The notes: generated from the sequence alone by a model not told the origin. Shown: positions 43,137 through 52,824, numbered from the stretch's first letter. The stretch is DNA of 64,000 nucleotides from Actinobacteria bacterium HGW-Actinobacteria-6 (GCA_002841295.1 PHEU01000002.1:112979-176978), one strand, 5' to 3'. Program-made: numbers and translations.

Positions 43137-44024
43137 ATGTCTCGCCAGCTGCCTTATCTCAATGAATCGCCGTACGCCGCAGAAGTGCTTTCACGCGCCC
43201 GCATCACGCTCACGGATCTTGACGGAACGCTACTCGGCCTGGGCGGATCCGTGCTCATCGACGCCAAAGGCGCGCCGGCGCTGACTACCGTGCAGGCAAT
43301 CATCGAGGTGAACCGCGCCGGACTCGATGTCGTCGTGTGCACCGGGCGCAACCGTATACAGACAGGTGAGGTGAGCCGCATTCTCGGCTGGTCGTCGTTC
43401 ATCGCCGAGCTGGGCTGCATCATCATGTACGACCGTCGCCAGCCCGCAGAGTACCTTCTCGGGCAATGGCCCGACGGAGTGCTGCTGCCTGATGAGACGC
43501 CGCACCAGGCGATGACGCGCTACGGTGCGCTCAGGGTGCTCACCGAGACGTTCCCCGGCAAGATCGAGGAGCACGACCCTTGGCACACCGACCGAGAGGT
43601 CACACACGTGCTTCGCGGTAGCATCGACTGTAGGGCGGCCCAGGAGGCGCTCAACACGCTCGAGGTGCCTATTGAGATCATCGACAACGGCATCGTGCAT
43701 CCTCCGCGCCACACGCTCGTCGACGTGGACGAAGTGCACGTCTATCACCTCGTGCCGAAGGGCACCTCAAAGGAGCTTGCAGTGCGCACGCTGCTCGAGC
43801 GTCGTGGCCTCACGTCCGAGGACGCGATCGCGATCGGCGACTCAGCAACCGACGTCGAGATGATGAACGCCGCCGCGCTTGGCATCCTGGTTAACAACGC
43901 CCTTGCCGACCCGCGGGTGCTTGCCGCCACCGAGGAACTCGACACGATCGTCGCCACGCACAACGAGCGGGGCGACGGCTGGGCCGAGTTCGCGCACGCG
44001 TGGCTGGCCGCCAGAGGCTTCTAG
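43137..44024 (+). CDS. HAD-superfamily phosphatase (Cof-like)
   Basis: 295 residues from ATG 43137 (GAGGAG upstream). Motif I is TLTDLDGTLLG, motif II VVCTGRNR, and motifs III/IV TSEDAIAIGDSATDVEMMNAAALGI. A type II cap insertion lies between. It dephosphorylates a small sugar phosphate or similar; the exact substrate is unknown. Converges with the large cytochrome (4-bp overlap). Confidence 0.85.
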   Translation: MSRQLPYLNESPYAAEVLSRARITLTDLDGTLLGLGGSVLIDAKGAPALTTVQAIIEVNRAGLDVVVCTGRNRIQTGEVSRILGWSSFIAELGCIIMYDRRQPAEYLLGQWPDGVLLPDETPHQAMTRYGALRVLTETFPGKIEEHDPWHTDREVTHVLRGSIDCRAAQEALNTLEVPIEIIDNGIVHPPRHTLVDVDEVHVYHLVPKGTSKELAVRTLLERRGLTSEDAIAIGDSATDVEMMNAAALGILVNNALADPRVLAATEELDTIVATHNERGDGWAEFAHAWLAARGF

Positions 44025-47000
44025 TAATCCACGCCAATGCCTGCAGCGGATCCAGTCGAACGATGGCACTTGAGGCATGTACCGTCATAGGCTTTCTCGC
44101 CGGAACCAACAGCCGTCATCGTGTCGCCGACCGATCCCGCGTAGCCCATCCATAGATACGCACGACTTGTGCCGAGATTGCTGGCGCCATACGCGGTCTG
44201 TGAGTGAGGGAATGCATATCCGGATGCGGTTCCGGCATCAGTCTGGTCGTGGCAGCTCGTGCATCCGGCCACCGGGGCGTAGTTGTGGCTTGCGGCATCA
44301 GAAGCGGCAACCCCCATGTGCCCCGTCTTGGCGGTGGTCTCACCGGATCCGTATACAGTATCGCGCTGCTCCGACCAGTCCTTCTTCACGACTGCGAGCA
44401 ATGTCTGCACGTGGCAACCGGCGGTGTTGCAGGTGTAGCCGGTGGTGACTAGATCGCGAGTCTCCTGCGTCCACGTTGAGCTGGCATCCGCATTCAGATC
44501 CTCGACCCGTATGCCCGAGCTTGCGGGATTGGATATCGCGAGCGCTAGGCCCGGATCTGCGGCTGCCGTGATCAGCTTCGAAGCAAGAATCTTGTACTGG
44601 GAGACGCCGACCCCGTGCGGGCTGCTCGCGTGGCATCCGCGCATGTTGCAGTTCGCGGTGTTCCCGGAGCCGTGCGGTCCGCCCGTTTGCCAGCTGACCA
44701 GCTTGGTCGTGATCGTACCCGTGCCAGCCGCATGGCACCCTGCGCACGTCGCGACATCGGTGTTCAGCAGTTTGACGCCGGTAGCCCTAGCGCGGTGCAC
44801 GGAGTGACAGATCCCGCACTTGGCGGTCGTAGTCTGGTAGTTCGCATGTACGCCTGGATTGGCGGGGTTAGCGCCGACCGATCCCAGTACGGAGCCGCCG
44901 ACAAGCGCGGTCGATTCCCAGCTGTAGTAGTCGGTGGATCCCCATGTGCCGAGCATCGTCGGGTGGAACCCGGGGGTGTGGCATGCGTAGCATGACGTGT
45001 CGCCGTTGGCGATCGCCGTGGCGATGTCGGTCGCATCCATTCCCACGCTCGCCTCGGTGATCGAGCCGATCTCCTGCGGCATGACCTGCGCTTCTGATGT
45101 AGCCGACCCGACACCGCTGAGCTGCGCATCATGACACGTTGCGCAGACAAGACCACGCTTCGTGACATGCTCGGCAACCAGGTTCGTGTCGTGACAATCA
45201 GCACATCCCGATTCGACCGCCGAGACGTGCAGCGACTCGTGGCTCACATCCGCATGGCAGCTGGCGCACTCGGCAGTCTTGGTCCAGTTGTCCTTGCTCG
45301 AATGGCAGATCGCGCACTTGGTGAGGTCCACCATCGCACCGTGAGCAGTCGAGAGATCCGTGCCGTGGCATGACGTGCACGCACTGCTTGCCGCCGTCAC
45401 GGTATGCCGAGTCGCATACCGCGAGTGCGTCGTACCGCTATGGCAGGCGGTGGTGCACCGCGTTCCGGAAGTAGCTGTGTTCACGGCCGGGTTGTCGTGG
45501 CACAGCTCGCAGGACGTGGCGTACTCCGGATTCTCGCTTCCCGGTCCAACATAGAGCTCGTGCACGGTTGCCAGGTTCTTCGAGGCGTCATGGCACCCAG
45601 CGCCGAAGCAGCCAGAACTCGTGGCCGAGACGTGCAGCGCCGCGTGGTCTGCATCGCTGTGGCATGCCTCGCACCGCGTGTCGCCTGCGACGATCGCAGC
45701 CTTGACGGTAGCATTGGTGCTTGAGTGGCACGTGGTGCATTGATACTTGAATGCGCTGGTGGATGGGTACTTGGCATGCTCCGTCACGAGCGACGTGGAG
45801 TGGCACCGATCGCAACCGGTGGTCGTGGTCGTATGCGAAACGGCGGTGTTGGCTATGGTGTGCTGGGGCACGGCCGGGTTGGCCGCAGTGTGGCAGCTGG
45901 TGCAGGCGCCCAGCCACGATGCGTCATGACTACTGTGGCACTGCCCACAATTGGGACCGCTGCCATGATTGTCTGCGGTGTGGCATGCAGCGCAGTTGCT
46001 CATCGGGTGCGCCAGCGGGTACGTCAAGTGACACGAGCCGCACTCGATCTGGGTCATGGGCGTTGGTGCCGTCGCGGTGAAGGTCCATGTGGAACTACCA
46101 ACGTTTCCGGCGGCGTCAGTGACATCTGCTATCACCGTGTGAGCGCTGTTGTTGGCGTAATCGGCCGTTGGCGTCCAGAGGAACGCACCCTGTGCTACCT
46201 GCCCGTTTCGCACCTCGACCCCGTCGACTCGCAAGCGCAGGTTCACGGTGCCGGGAGAGTTGTCGGTCACCGTAAGCCCTATCGGCGGTCGCGCAGAGTA
46301 CACCGTGGAGCCGTTGGCCGGAACGAGCGCTGAGCGCGTCGGAGGGACTTGAGCCGTGAAGACCCACGTATCCTCAGAGAATATCCCGACCTGGTCCAGT
46401 ACCGTCGCGCGCACCGTATGCGGACCATCCGTGTAGTTGCTTGAGCCGTAGGTAAAGGCGAGCAGCTTCTTAGTGCCCGAACCGCTTGCCGTCGTCGACA
46501 GCCGGACTCCGTCCAGGTAGAACGCCGAGTTGCCGGCGTACATTACGGCCGGGCTGTCGATTGTGACCCTCAGTGGAGCGACCGCGGTCACCGTCGTCCC
46601 GGGGGAAGGAACACGCGCAGAAAACGTTGCCTTGCTGGCGGGCGGGAACTGAATCGTGAAGGACCACGAATAGGTGGTCGATCCCGAAGATGCCGTTTCG
46701 ACGGTCACCGACACAGTATGCGTGCCCTCAGAAAGCGGAACGGTGCTTGCCGAGATGGTGGCGGCCGTGTAGTCATCAACGACCCAGATCATCTCGCAGT
46801 CGGGATCCTCCATGTGCCCAACCCAGTCGACATACGTGTTGACCGGAGTGCCATCGACCGTGATGCGGCTGGTCGTGAGGATATTCGACGAGTCATCGGC
46901 AAAGACGCTGACACGGGTGACGCTAGTGGCCAAGGTCGCGCCTGCGGCTGGCGTCACGGAACTCAGAGTTGCAGCGGCGTACGCTGAGGTTGGCGCCACA

Positions 47001-47101
47001 AACACCGCCGTTAGAACGACCAGCGCACACGCCGCGCTGATGCAGAGCGCGCGCCATCCCGTCTGAGGCATGCCCGCTACGTGACTCATCTCTTGCGCCA
47101 A
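44021..47101 (-). CDS. Giant secreted multihaem cytochrome with Ig-like N-terminus
   Basis: 1,026 residues from TTG 47101 (GGGGGAGAG 4 nt upstream; ATG 47089 also possible). Signal peptide about 17-43. Three or four Ig-like beta-sandwich units occupy 45-345 (repeated 'P..G......SVTVxV' and 'WxFTAxxPPT'). From Cys354 to the C-terminus there are 18 CxxCH sites, three CX4CH (CFGAGCH, CNMRGCH, CNTAGCH) and one CX3CH (CTTACH), 22 potential c-haems. The His-rich spacers suggest bis-His ligation. By analogy with long wall-spanning cytochromes it could carry electrons across the thick wall. It follows a solute-binding lipoprotein gene by 24 nt on the same strand. Confidence 0.92.
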   Translation of the reverse strand: MAQEMSHVAGMPQTGWRALCISAACALVVLTAVFVAPTSAYAAATLSSVTPAAGATLATSVTRVSVFADDSSNILTTSRITVDGTPVNTYVDWVGHMEDPDCEMIWVVDDYTAATISASTVPLSEGTHTVSVTVETASSGSTTYSWSFTIQFPPASKATFSARVPSPGTTVTAVAPLRVTIDSPAVMYAGNSAFYLDGVRLSTTASGSGTKKLLAFTYGSSNYTDGPHTVRATVLDQVGIFSEDTWVFTAQVPPTRSALVPANGSTVYSARPPIGLTVTDNSPGTVNLRLRVDGVEVRNGQVAQGAFLWTPTADYANNSAHTVIADVTDAAGNVGSSTWTFTATAPTPMTQIECGSCHLTYPLAHPMSNCAACHTADNHGSGPNCGQCHSSHDASWLGACTSCHTAANPAVPQHTIANTAVSHTTTTTGCDRCHSTSLVTEHAKYPSTSAFKYQCTTCHSSTNATVKAAIVAGDTRCEACHSDADHAALHVSATSSGCFGAGCHDASKNLATVHELYVGPGSENPEYATSCELCHDNPAVNTATSGTRCTTACHSGTTHSRYATRHTVTAASSACTSCHGTDLSTAHGAMVDLTKCAICHSSKDNWTKTAECASCHADVSHESLHVSAVESGCADCHDTNLVAEHVTKRGLVCATCHDAQLSGVGSATSEAQVMPQEIGSITEASVGMDATDIATAIANGDTSCYACHTPGFHPTMLGTWGSTDYYSWESTALVGGSVLGSVGANPANPGVHANYQTTTAKCGICHSVHRARATGVKLLNTDVATCAGCHAAGTGTITTKLVSWQTGGPHGSGNTANCNMRGCHASSPHGVGVSQYKILASKLITAAADPGLALAISNPASSGIRVEDLNADASSTWTQETRDLVTTGYTCNTAGCHVQTLLAVVKKDWSEQRDTVYGSGETTAKTGHMGVAASDAASHNYAPVAGCTSCHDQTDAGTASGYAFPHSQTAYGASNLGTSRAYLWMGYAGSVGDTMTAVGSGEKAYDGTCLKCHRSTGSAAGIGVDY

Positions 47102-47125
47102 TGTTCTCTCCCCCGACTGAAGCCG

Positions 47126-48358
47126 CTACTGCGACTTCTCTCCATGTGACTCCAGAATCTTGTTGTATCGTTCAAGCGCGAGCAGCCTGGTTCGGTCTAC
47201 CTGGCCATTCCAGCCCCACGCCTCGTTGTCATCTAGATATGCGAAGCAATCATCCAGCAGCGCAGGATCGATACGCTGCTCCGGACCCATGTTGCCGAGA
47301 AGCGTCTCGAATGCCGCAAGATCAGGCACGATGCGTTGAGCGGCAGCCGTTGTCTCCTGAGACTCGAAGTATCCGTTCCATGAATCCATCAACACCTGGC
47401 GAAGACCGTCCGCCGGCATACGTTCTGCAAGCAGATTCGCCTGATAGTGCGCCTCCAGGAATGCGTCGACTACATCCGGACGCTCATCAAGGACACTCCG
47501 ATCTACACAGAGAATCGTGTAGTTAGGCGTATAACCAACGTCGGTGAAGTCACTCACGACGCGCGAACCGGTGCGGAGGAATCTGTCTTTTACGATGCTG
47601 AGAACGATCAGTGCGTCACACTTGCCCGCAAGGTAGTCATTGACATCGTCCGCGCTCGCGCCGGTTGAGAACCCGATCTCGCCCTCGCCCTGCCCGAGCT
47701 TGAGCCCGGCCTGCTCGGCAGCCGCACGCATCAATACGATCCGCGCGGGGTTGCTTTCCAGCCCGGCCACCTTCTTGCCAGCCAGGTCCGCGACGCTCTG
47801 TATGGCCGGATCTTGAGTTATCAGCGTATAGCCGCCACCCTGCGTGCTGCCGGCGAGCGCAACATACTGGAGTCCACCGGCACCACCCTGGTTATCATTG
47901 GTGCGGCAGTAATCAGTGAAGACAGCGTACGGCATGTACACGAACGCCCACTTTGACCGCTGAAGCGCATGGAACGTGCGCGCAGGGATTTCGATCTTCT
48001 CCATAACCGGAGTGATTCCGTATGGCCGCAATGCATCCTGGTAGAGGCCCTCGCTGTCCCCGAGCAGCAGCTGCGGGCTCTGCGACGGACTCATGATCAA
48101 GGCGACCGGCCATGTATCGCCGTCGATAGTCCACTCACGGGTGGTGTCATAACCGGTATCCGGATCGATCCACTCGCCGAGACCGGAATCGGCATAGTAG
48201 GCTGAGTCCGGCAGAGCGGCTACCGACTCCCTTTTGGCTGCACTACCCCCTGCGCCGCAGCCGGATAGTGCCATCAGAGCGGCAGCACAAGCCATCGCAC
48301 CTGCCGCAATCAGGTGATTCCTAGAGCCAAGCCGTACATTCAGAAGTCGTGCGCGCAT
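47126..48358 (-). CDS. Solute-binding lipoprotein upstream of the giant cytochrome
   Basis: 410 residues. Lipoprotein signal with ALSGC (lipobox near residue 30-34). Periplasmic-binding fold of the PhnD/NMT1 class (VADLAGKKVAGLESNPARIVLMRAAAEQAGLKLG; DVVDAFLEAHYQANLLAERM). It lacks a permease or ATPase beside it and is cotranscribed with the giant cytochrome. It may deliver or sense a substrate used with it, or act as a sensor input elsewhere. A promoter-like TTGACT-N17-TCAAAT lies upstream (about 48438-48466, minus strand). Confidence 0.85.
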   Translation of the reverse strand: MRARLLNVRLGSRNHLIAAGAMACAAALMALSGCGAGGSAAKRESVAALPDSAYYADSGLGEWIDPDTGYDTTREWTIDGDTWPVALIMSPSQSPQLLLGDSEGLYQDALRPYGITPVMEKIEIPARTFHALQRSKWAFVYMPYAVFTDYCRTNDNQGGAGGLQYVALAGSTQGGGYTLITQDPAIQSVADLAGKKVAGLESNPARIVLMRAAAEQAGLKLGQGEGEIGFSTGASADDVNDYLAGKCDALIVLSIVKDRFLRTGSRVVSDFTDVGYTPNYTILCVDRSVLDERPDVVDAFLEAHYQANLLAERMPADGLRQVLMDSWNGYFESQETTAAAQRIVPDLAAFETLLGNMGPEQRIDPALLDDCFAYLDDNEAWGWNGQVDRTRLLALERYNKILESHGEKSQ

Positions 48359-48578
48359 AGGATACCCAGGCCAATCATGTCGCTCGTTGCAGGCAAACCG
48401 GGGTGTCCAGACGACCCCAAGGATTAATTAAACAAGGTAATTTGACTCCCGCCACTAAGGTTAGTCAAGGTTCAAGACCATCGCCCCTATTGCACGCTTA
48501 CCGTAGCCAGCAGAATCAGCGCCGGGCCCACGCACGGGTAGCTGGTCGCCGGGGATATCCGCCACTGTGCCCTGCGTT

Positions 48579-48606
48579 TGCATCGCCGCTGCTCAGGGGC
48601 TACAAT
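48579..48606 (+). promoter_or_regulatory. Promoter of the M-box/mgtE transcript
   Basis: TTGCAT (48579-48584) and TACAAT (48601-48606) with a 16-nt spacer, about 30 nt upstream of the riboswitch core. Confidence 0.65.
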
Positions 48607-48635
48607 CTTCGGTGCCCCTCGGGGCATTGACAACG

Positions 48636-48894
48636 TGAAAGGCTCCGTTCCGTTAGGTGCGGCTCCTGTTCGAACACAGGCCACTGCCCGGAAATGTCGA
48701 GAGACGCCAATGGGTATAGCAGCCCTCGCCGGCTTAAGGCGAAGGATAACGTGGCTGGGCGCATGCGCCCTACGTCGGACAGTGCTCAAACTATGACGAG
48801 GGAAGGGACGCTCCGGACGCTCAACGCGCCCGGGCGATTCGCGCGGCGTTTTCGCGCTTTCTGACCCCTCGTCTATCCGGACGCAGGGGTTTTT
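48636..48894 (+). ncRNA. M-box (ykoK) Mg2+ riboswitch with terminator switch
   Basis: The core carries the M-box consensus almost intact: CCGTTAGGTG.GGCTCCTG, ACAGGCCACTGCCC, GAAATGTCGAGAGACGCC, AATGGGT, AGCCCTCGCCGGCTTAAGGCGAAGGATAACGTGGCTGGG. M-box RNAs fold when Mg2+ is high and stop transport-gene expression. The expression platform is visible: ACCCCT (48864) pairs with AGGGGT (48885) followed by TTTTT, an intrinsic terminator. GACGAGGG (48795-48802) is complementary to CCCTCGTC (48866-48873) and would form a competing antiterminator. Further G/C hairpins lie at 48945-49020 before the mgtE ribosome site. Confidence 0.93.
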
Positions 48895-49033
48895 CATTGC
48901 TGTCAGACCTATTGTCGTCAGAACAGGACCCTCGTGACTCCATTCAGTCCGTAGGTCTCGGCTCCTGGTCTTTTGGGGGCGCGAGACCCCCCGAGAGAGC
49001 CTTTCGGATCTCGTCCGAAGGGAGGGAGCTAGT

Positions 49034-50881
49034 GTGTTCTACTTGACCCGCATGTTGGGCAAGCCGGTGGTCGATGCCGCCGGTGAGACCATCGGTGCCA
49101 TCAGCGACGTCGCCATCGCCACACGCGAGGTGTTTCCGCGCGTCACATCACTCGCATTCCTCGGCCCCGAAAAGACACCGTTCATGTTGTCGTGGCGCAA
49201 GTTCGTCGCCGAGATAGACGACGAGCAGGTCACGCTCAACGTCACCCGCGATGCACTGCGCTTCAGCTACCTGCAGCCCGATGAGATCCTGCTCCATCGC
49301 GACTTGCTCAACCAGCAGATCGTCGACACGCAGGGTATGAAGGTCGTGCGAGTCAACGACCTCAAGATCTCCGAGAGCCGACATCAGCTGCGCCTTCTCG
49401 GCGCCGAGGTTGGCACCCGCGGCATCTTGCGGGGCCTGCACCCGACCGTCGAGCGCATGGCCGAGAGGATCGCTAAGATCTTCGGGGCCGAGCTCTCTGA
49501 GACGATCATCGCGTGGAACTACATGGACCTTCTCGATCGCGACCTGTCGCATGTACAGCTCTCGGTCACGCATAAGCGCCTGCACGAGCTGCATCCCGCA
49601 GACATCGCCGACGTGCTCGAGCAGCTCTCCCCCGCCCAGCGGGCGAAGGTCTTCGAGCACCTCGATAACACCCAGGCCGCCGACACCATCTCGGAGCTGG
49701 AAGATGCCTTCCAGGCCGACGTCATCGACGACCTCGGCAGCCAGCGCGCCTCGGACATCCTCGAGATCATGGATCCCGACGACGCCGCCGACGTCATCGG
49801 CGACCTCCCCTACGACAAAGCCGAGGCGCTCCTGCGCCTCATGGGCGTCGAAGAGTCGAGCGCCATCCGTGGTCTTCTCGGCTATCGGGAAAAGACGGCC
49901 GGCGGCATCATGACGCCTGAGGTCACGACCGTGACCGAGGAGATGACCGTTCAGCAGGTCATCGAGCACCTGCGCGGTGAGGCTGCCGAGAACGAAAGCA
50001 TCTACTACATCTACGTGACCGACTCGGACTCGCGACTTGAGGGTGTGATTTCGCTACGCGACCTCGTCGTGAGCGAGCCGGGCACGCTCATCGCCGACAT
50101 CGTCACCAAGGACGTGATCACCGCCGATGTCGAGGACGACCAGGAAGACGTCGCCGAGATGATGAGCAAGTACGACCTGCTCGCCATGCCGGTTGTGGAC
50201 GAGACCGGTAAACTCCTCGGCATCGTGACCGTCGACGACGCCCTCGACGTCCTCGAAGAGGAATCCGCCGAGGACCTGGAACTCGCAACCGGCCACCGCT
50301 CAAGAGCGGGCATCACCGGTATCTGGCGTTGGGTCTCACGCAACGGATGGCTCGTCGTATGGTTGCTCCTTGCGCTCGTCGTTGCCGCGACGATTCCGGC
50401 ACTACTCGCGTTGCTGCTCGCCGCTACGATCGTCCTCCGCATTGCCGAGGACGTCGCCTCGCACGCGCTTTCCCGTGTCATCGAGGAGGAGGACGAGGGG
50501 GAGATCACGCCGTTGTGGCGCCGAATCACAGGTGACGCTCTCGCTGGCTCAGGCCTCGGACTTCTCGTGGGTATGGTGACCGGCGCGATCGTCTGGCTCG
50601 CCCAGGGAACCGAGACGTTCGCCTTCCAAGCAGGCGGTGACTCAGCCGTTGTCCGCATGGAGGTGGCAGTAGCTGTCGGCCTCGTATACGCGCTCTCAGT
50701 GCTTTCGGTCTCGCTAGCCGGCACGATGGTCGCCCGTATCGCAGAGGGGGTCGCGTCGCGCGGGCGTCGCGTCTCGGGTACGGCAATCACCGTCATCCTC
50801 ATGATTGCCGGAGCGGTAGCATTCACGGGGTTCACGTACCTTGCCCTCGCCTTCGTTGCGGCGCAGGGCATTTTCGGGTAA
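49034..50881 (+). CDS. Divergent MgtE-type Mg2+ transporter with PRC barrels
   Basis: 615 residues from GTG 49034 (GGAGGGAG upstream). Two PRC-barrel-like units (about 5-150) precede an MgtE_N superhelix (about 180-285, with LHPADIADVLEQLSP) and two CBS domains (290-420; AGGIMTPEV...). A C-terminal membrane part of about five helices follows. The N and CBS parts form the cytosolic Mg2+ sensor of MgtE. The membrane domain is unusual: the GNxGxQ pore motif of classical MgtE is not visible. Under M-box control it is best read as a Mg2+ transporter or a Mg2+ sensor module for the next gene. Confidence 0.85.
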   Translation: MFYLTRMLGKPVVDAAGETIGAISDVAIATREVFPRVTSLAFLGPEKTPFMLSWRKFVAEIDDEQVTLNVTRDALRFSYLQPDEILLHRDLLNQQIVDTQGMKVVRVNDLKISESRHQLRLLGAEVGTRGILRGLHPTVERMAERIAKIFGAELSETIIAWNYMDLLDRDLSHVQLSVTHKRLHELHPADIADVLEQLSPAQRAKVFEHLDNTQAADTISELEDAFQADVIDDLGSQRASDILEIMDPDDAADVIGDLPYDKAEALLRLMGVEESSAIRGLLGYREKTAGGIMTPEVTTVTEEMTVQQVIEHLRGEAAENESIYYIYVTDSDSRLEGVISLRDLVVSEPGTLIADIVTKDVITADVEDDQEDVAEMMSKYDLLAMPVVDETGKLLGIVTVDDALDVLEEESAEDLELATGHRSRAGITGIWRWVSRNGWLVVWLLLALVVAATIPALLALLLAATIVLRIAEDVASHALSRVIEEEDEGEITPLWRRITGDALAGSGLGLLVGMVTGAIVWLAQGTETFAFQAGGDSAVVRMEVAVAVGLVYALSVLSVSLAGTMVARIAEGVASRGRRVSGTAITVILMIAGAVAFTGFTYLALAFVAAQGIFG

Positions 50882-50897
50882 TGACGGGAACGCGCCT

Positions 50898-52148
50898 GTG
50901 ACTCCCAAGACCGAAAAGCGGACCCGGACCGGCATCTTCGCGCTGCTCGCCGTCATCGGACCCGGTGTCATCGCAGCATCTGCTGGCAACGACTCCGGCG
51001 GCATCTCCACGTACTCGGTCGCCGGCGCAAAGTACGGCTACACGATGTTGTGGATGATGCTCGCCATGACGCCGTCATTCGTGATCGTGCAGGAGATGGC
51101 CGGCCGCATGGGCGCCGTCACCGGTAAAGGCTTCGCGGCACTGATCCGAGAGCGCTTCGGCGTGAGGCCTACGTTCCTCGCGATGCTCATGCTTCTCGCC
51201 AGCAACGCCGCCACCACAATCGCCGAGTTCGCCGGCATCGCCGCCGCCATGGAGCTCTTCGGCGTGTCCAGGTACATCTCGGTGCCGATTGCGGCAATCG
51301 TCGTCTGGCTGCTCGTTGTGCGCGGCTCATATCGCAATGTTGAGAAAGTGCTACTTGCCCTCTCTCTGGTGTTCATCTCCTACATTGTTGCAGCGTTTCT
51401 CGCCAAACCAGACTGGGGAGTCGTGGCTACAAGCTTCGTCGTGCCCAAGATCATCCCCACACAGGCATTCATAGCACTCGCGATCGGCCTCACCGGCACC
51501 ACCATCGCACCCTGGATGCAATTCCTGGTTCAGAGCAACATCGTGGACAAGGGAACGACCGTGAAAGAGTGGGCGCTCGCACGCTGGGACGTCATCGTCG
51601 GTGCCATCGCTGCCAACGTGATCGCGTGCTTCATCATCATCACCACGGCCACGGTCCTGCACCCGGCGGGCATCGAAGTCACCGGAGCGGGGCAGGCAGC
51701 AAGTGCCCTCGCGCCCCTCGCGGGACGCTACGCCGAGGCACTTTTCGCTATTGGACTGCTTTCAGCGTCTGTCTTGGCCGCCGCAGTACTGCCTCTGACG
51801 GCCTCATACGCGATCTGCGAGGCTTTCGGGTGGGAATCGGGGCTTGACCGCTCCTGGAGCGAAGCGCCGCTGTTTAACGGCTTGTACACGTTCGTCATCC
51901 TGAGCGGCGCGGCAGTCATTCTGATACCCGGGCTCAACCTCATCGCGATCATGCTCGTCTCGCAGGTGGTCAATGGCATGCTGCTGCCATTCCTGCTCAT
52001 CTTCATGATGATCATCGTGAACGACCGCAAGATCATGGGTCGCCATGTGAACGGACGCATCAACAACGTGCTTTCCTGGACGACCATCGTCGTCGTCATC
52101 ACACTCACGGTTCTTCTGCTCGGCATGACGCTACTGGGCATTGGCTAG
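50898..52148 (+). CDS. NRAMP-related Mg2+ transporter (NRMT-like)
   Basis: 416 residues from GTG 50898, 16 nt after mgtE. Eleven helices of the NRAMP fold. The helix-1 metal loop DPGN reads NDSGG (Asp kept, Asn replaced by Gly). The helix-6 motif, usually MPH with the metal-binding Met, reads APW. Loss of the Asn and of the soft Met ligand is the hallmark of NRMTs described from Eggerthella lenta, which carry Mg2+ instead of Mn2+/Fe2+. Cotranscription with MgtE behind an M-box agrees. No Mn- or Fe-type regulator is visible. Confidence 0.87.
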   Translation: MTPKTEKRTRTGIFALLAVIGPGVIAASAGNDSGGISTYSVAGAKYGYTMLWMMLAMTPSFVIVQEMAGRMGAVTGKGFAALIRERFGVRPTFLAMLMLLASNAATTIAEFAGIAAAMELFGVSRYISVPIAAIVVWLLVVRGSYRNVEKVLLALSLVFISYIVAAFLAKPDWGVVATSFVVPKIIPTQAFIALAIGLTGTTIAPWMQFLVQSNIVDKGTTVKEWALARWDVIVGAIAANVIACFIIITTATVLHPAGIEVTGAGQAASALAPLAGRYAEALFAIGLLSASVLAAAVLPLTASYAICEAFGWESGLDRSWSEAPLFNGLYTFVILSGAAVILIPGLNLIAIMLVSQVVNGMLLPFLLIFMMIIVNDRKIMGRHVNGRINNVLSWTTIVVVITLTVLLLGMTLLGIG

Positions 52149-52237
52149 GCCGAGATTCACGAAAATCGCACCTGCCACATGCTGGGTATGTCACTGCGCT
52201 GCGCTATACTTCCGAAGTCCAGAGGGGGATGGTCGGA

Positions 52238-52822
52238 ATGCCAGACAGCGAACGAATCGCCTACGCTAAGTCCGAGATGCGCTTCCGCGTACGCGCCGCT
52301 CGCCGTGCGGTTCTACCGGAGCAGCGCATCGCAGCCTCACACGCTGTGACCGAGAAGATTCTCGCTCTCCCCGAGCTCGCAAGCATCAGGTCGGTCTTAG
52401 CGTACGGTGCCATGCCCGAGGAGATCGACACCACAGAACTCATCAACCGCCTCTGGAGCCATGGTGTTCGAGTCGCGCTCCCGCGTGTCCGCGGACGCCG
52501 CGATCTTCAGCTGCACTGGCATACGCCCGATTGCGAACTCTGCACAGGCGCATATGGCCTCAAAGAGCCCTGTCCTGACGCTCCTGAAGCGTTGCCTTCA
52601 GAGATCGACATCGTCATCGTGCCGGGAGTCGCATACGACCTGGAGTGTCGTCGGTTGGGTCTCGGCGCCGGTTACTACGATTCACTCCTGGCCGAGATGC
52701 ACGGCTCGGCGGTCACAATCGGCGTAGCGTACGACGAACAGATCGCCCACGCCGTACCGTGCGGTGACTACGATGAACTGGTCGACATCGTTGTCACGCC
52801 AAGCAGAACCGCCCGGCGCTAG
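52238..52822 (+). CDS. 5-formyltetrahydrofolate cyclo-ligase
   Basis: 194 residues. The family motifs are EMRFRVRAARRAV at the start, then RSVLAYGAMPEEIDT, VIVPGVAYDLECRRLGLGAGYYD and the ATP loop. It converts 5-formyl-THF to 5,10-methenyl-THF. ATG 52238 is preferred; the ATG at 52229 touches the GGGGG. A TATACT box lies at 52206. Converges with the deacetylase gene. Confidence 0.93.
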   Translation: MPDSERIAYAKSEMRFRVRAARRAVLPEQRIAASHAVTEKILALPELASIRSVLAYGAMPEEIDTTELINRLWSHGVRVALPRVRGRRDLQLHWHTPDCELCTGAYGLKEPCPDAPEALPSEIDIVIVPGVAYDLECRRLGLGAGYYDSLLAEMHGSAVTIGVAYDEQIAHAVPCGDYDELVDIVVTPSRTARR

Positions 52823-52824
52823 CG

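Noticed and set aside
48487..48897. 136-codon minus-strand frame across the M-box region
   Set aside because: The region is explained by the riboswitch on the other strand, and the frame has no homologous features.
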